Below are positions 6,640-6,726 of a stretch of 6,726 nucleotides of DNA, in pieces. This DNA is from SAR202 cluster bacterium (GTDB lineage: Bacteria > Chloroflexota > Dehalococcoidia > UBA3495), in NCBI GenBank assembly GCA_009392075.1, contig VFHG01000151.1, positions 1 to 6,726 of the forward strand, written 5' to 3'. A program made the translations under genes and the position numbers. How positions within the stretch are numbered: the stretch's first letter is position 1; every line of letters begins with the position of its first letter. The notes under the pieces are model-generated. The model did not search any database. It was not told where the DNA came from and worked only from the letters and a program-made list of their open reading frames with translations.

Positions 6640-6685
6640 TTGGGCAACCTAAATCCAGGGCCTTTTCTACGAAGTTGGCAATAAT

Positions 6686-6693
6686 AAGGGGAG
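6686..6693 (+). promoter_or_regulatory. Ribosome site before the partial last gene
   Basis: AAGGGGAG lies four bases before TTG 6698. It is the strongest ribosome-binding match in the 58 bases after soxD and points to a gene start running off the window. Confidence 0.45.
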
Positions 6694-6697
6694 CGTA

Positions 6698-6726
6698 TTG
6701 AACCGCGTAGGCCGAAATACAGCCCA
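6698..6726 (+). CDS. Partial 5' end of the next operon gene, probably the sarcosine oxidase alpha subunit (SoxA / MgdC type), TTG start
   Basis: From TTG 6698 the frame is open to the window end and encodes MNRVGRNTA. A strong purine-rich ribosome site precedes it. Too little is visible to recognise a domain. In sarcosine oxidase and N-methylglutamate dehydrogenase operons the gene after the delta subunit is the large alpha subunit, so the name rests on position only. No ATG or GTG in any frame fits better in the last 87 bases. Confidence 0.4.

Noticed and set aside
6495..6701. Plus-strand frame overlapping soxD and the gap behind it
   Set aside because: It is an out-of-frame reading of soxD, whose zinc-ligand motifs are clear in the other frame.

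Overview
The window reads as bacterial chromosomal DNA. It is gene-dense, with Shine-Dalgarno-led genes and short operon-style gaps, and shows no mobile-element, phage, CRISPR or RNA-gene signature. I cannot fix the taxon by eye. The gene content fits a free-living, probably environmental bacterium that handles methylated amines. The two left-hand genes look more AT-rich than the operon on the right, so the two halves may have different histories.

Left part (1-2067): a minus-strand metallo-beta-lactamase-fold hydrolase (17-889) is divergent from a plus-strand 2-keto-4-pentenoate hydratase/4-oxalocrotonate decarboxylase family gene (1122-1904). The 232-base gap between their starts holds a good -10 box for the hydrolase and nested inverted repeats that could be an operator. 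A 163-base gap follows the hydratase. It has no convincing terminator but carries a short palindrome and an extended -10 promoter candidate just before the next gene.

Right part (2068-6726): one apparent operon running off the window. It encodes a glutamate synthase split into three proteins: a class II glutamine amidotransferase (GlxB/MgsA type), a GXGXG beta-helix protein (GlxC/MgsB type) and an FMN/Fe-S synthase barrel (GlxD/MgsC type). These are followed by a GlnT/GmaS-type glutamine synthetase homologue, a SoxD-type sarcosine oxidase delta subunit and the probable first codons of the next subunit. This is the gene set of the N-methylglutamate pathway. There GmaS makes gamma-glutamylmethylamide from methylamine, MgsABC makes N-methylglutamate, and a sarcosine-oxidase-like MgdABCD oxidises it, returning glutamate and passing on the C1 unit. 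The substrate here (methylamine, another amine or ammonia) is inferred from neighbours, not proven.

Main oddities: the conserved N-terminus of the GXGXG protein lies upstream of any ATG/GTG/TTG and points to a CTG start overlapping the previous gene. The delta subunit directly follows the synthetase, with no beta-subunit (SoxB) gene before it. The next gene probably starts with TTG. The parts are recognisable families, so I do not claim a wholly new system.
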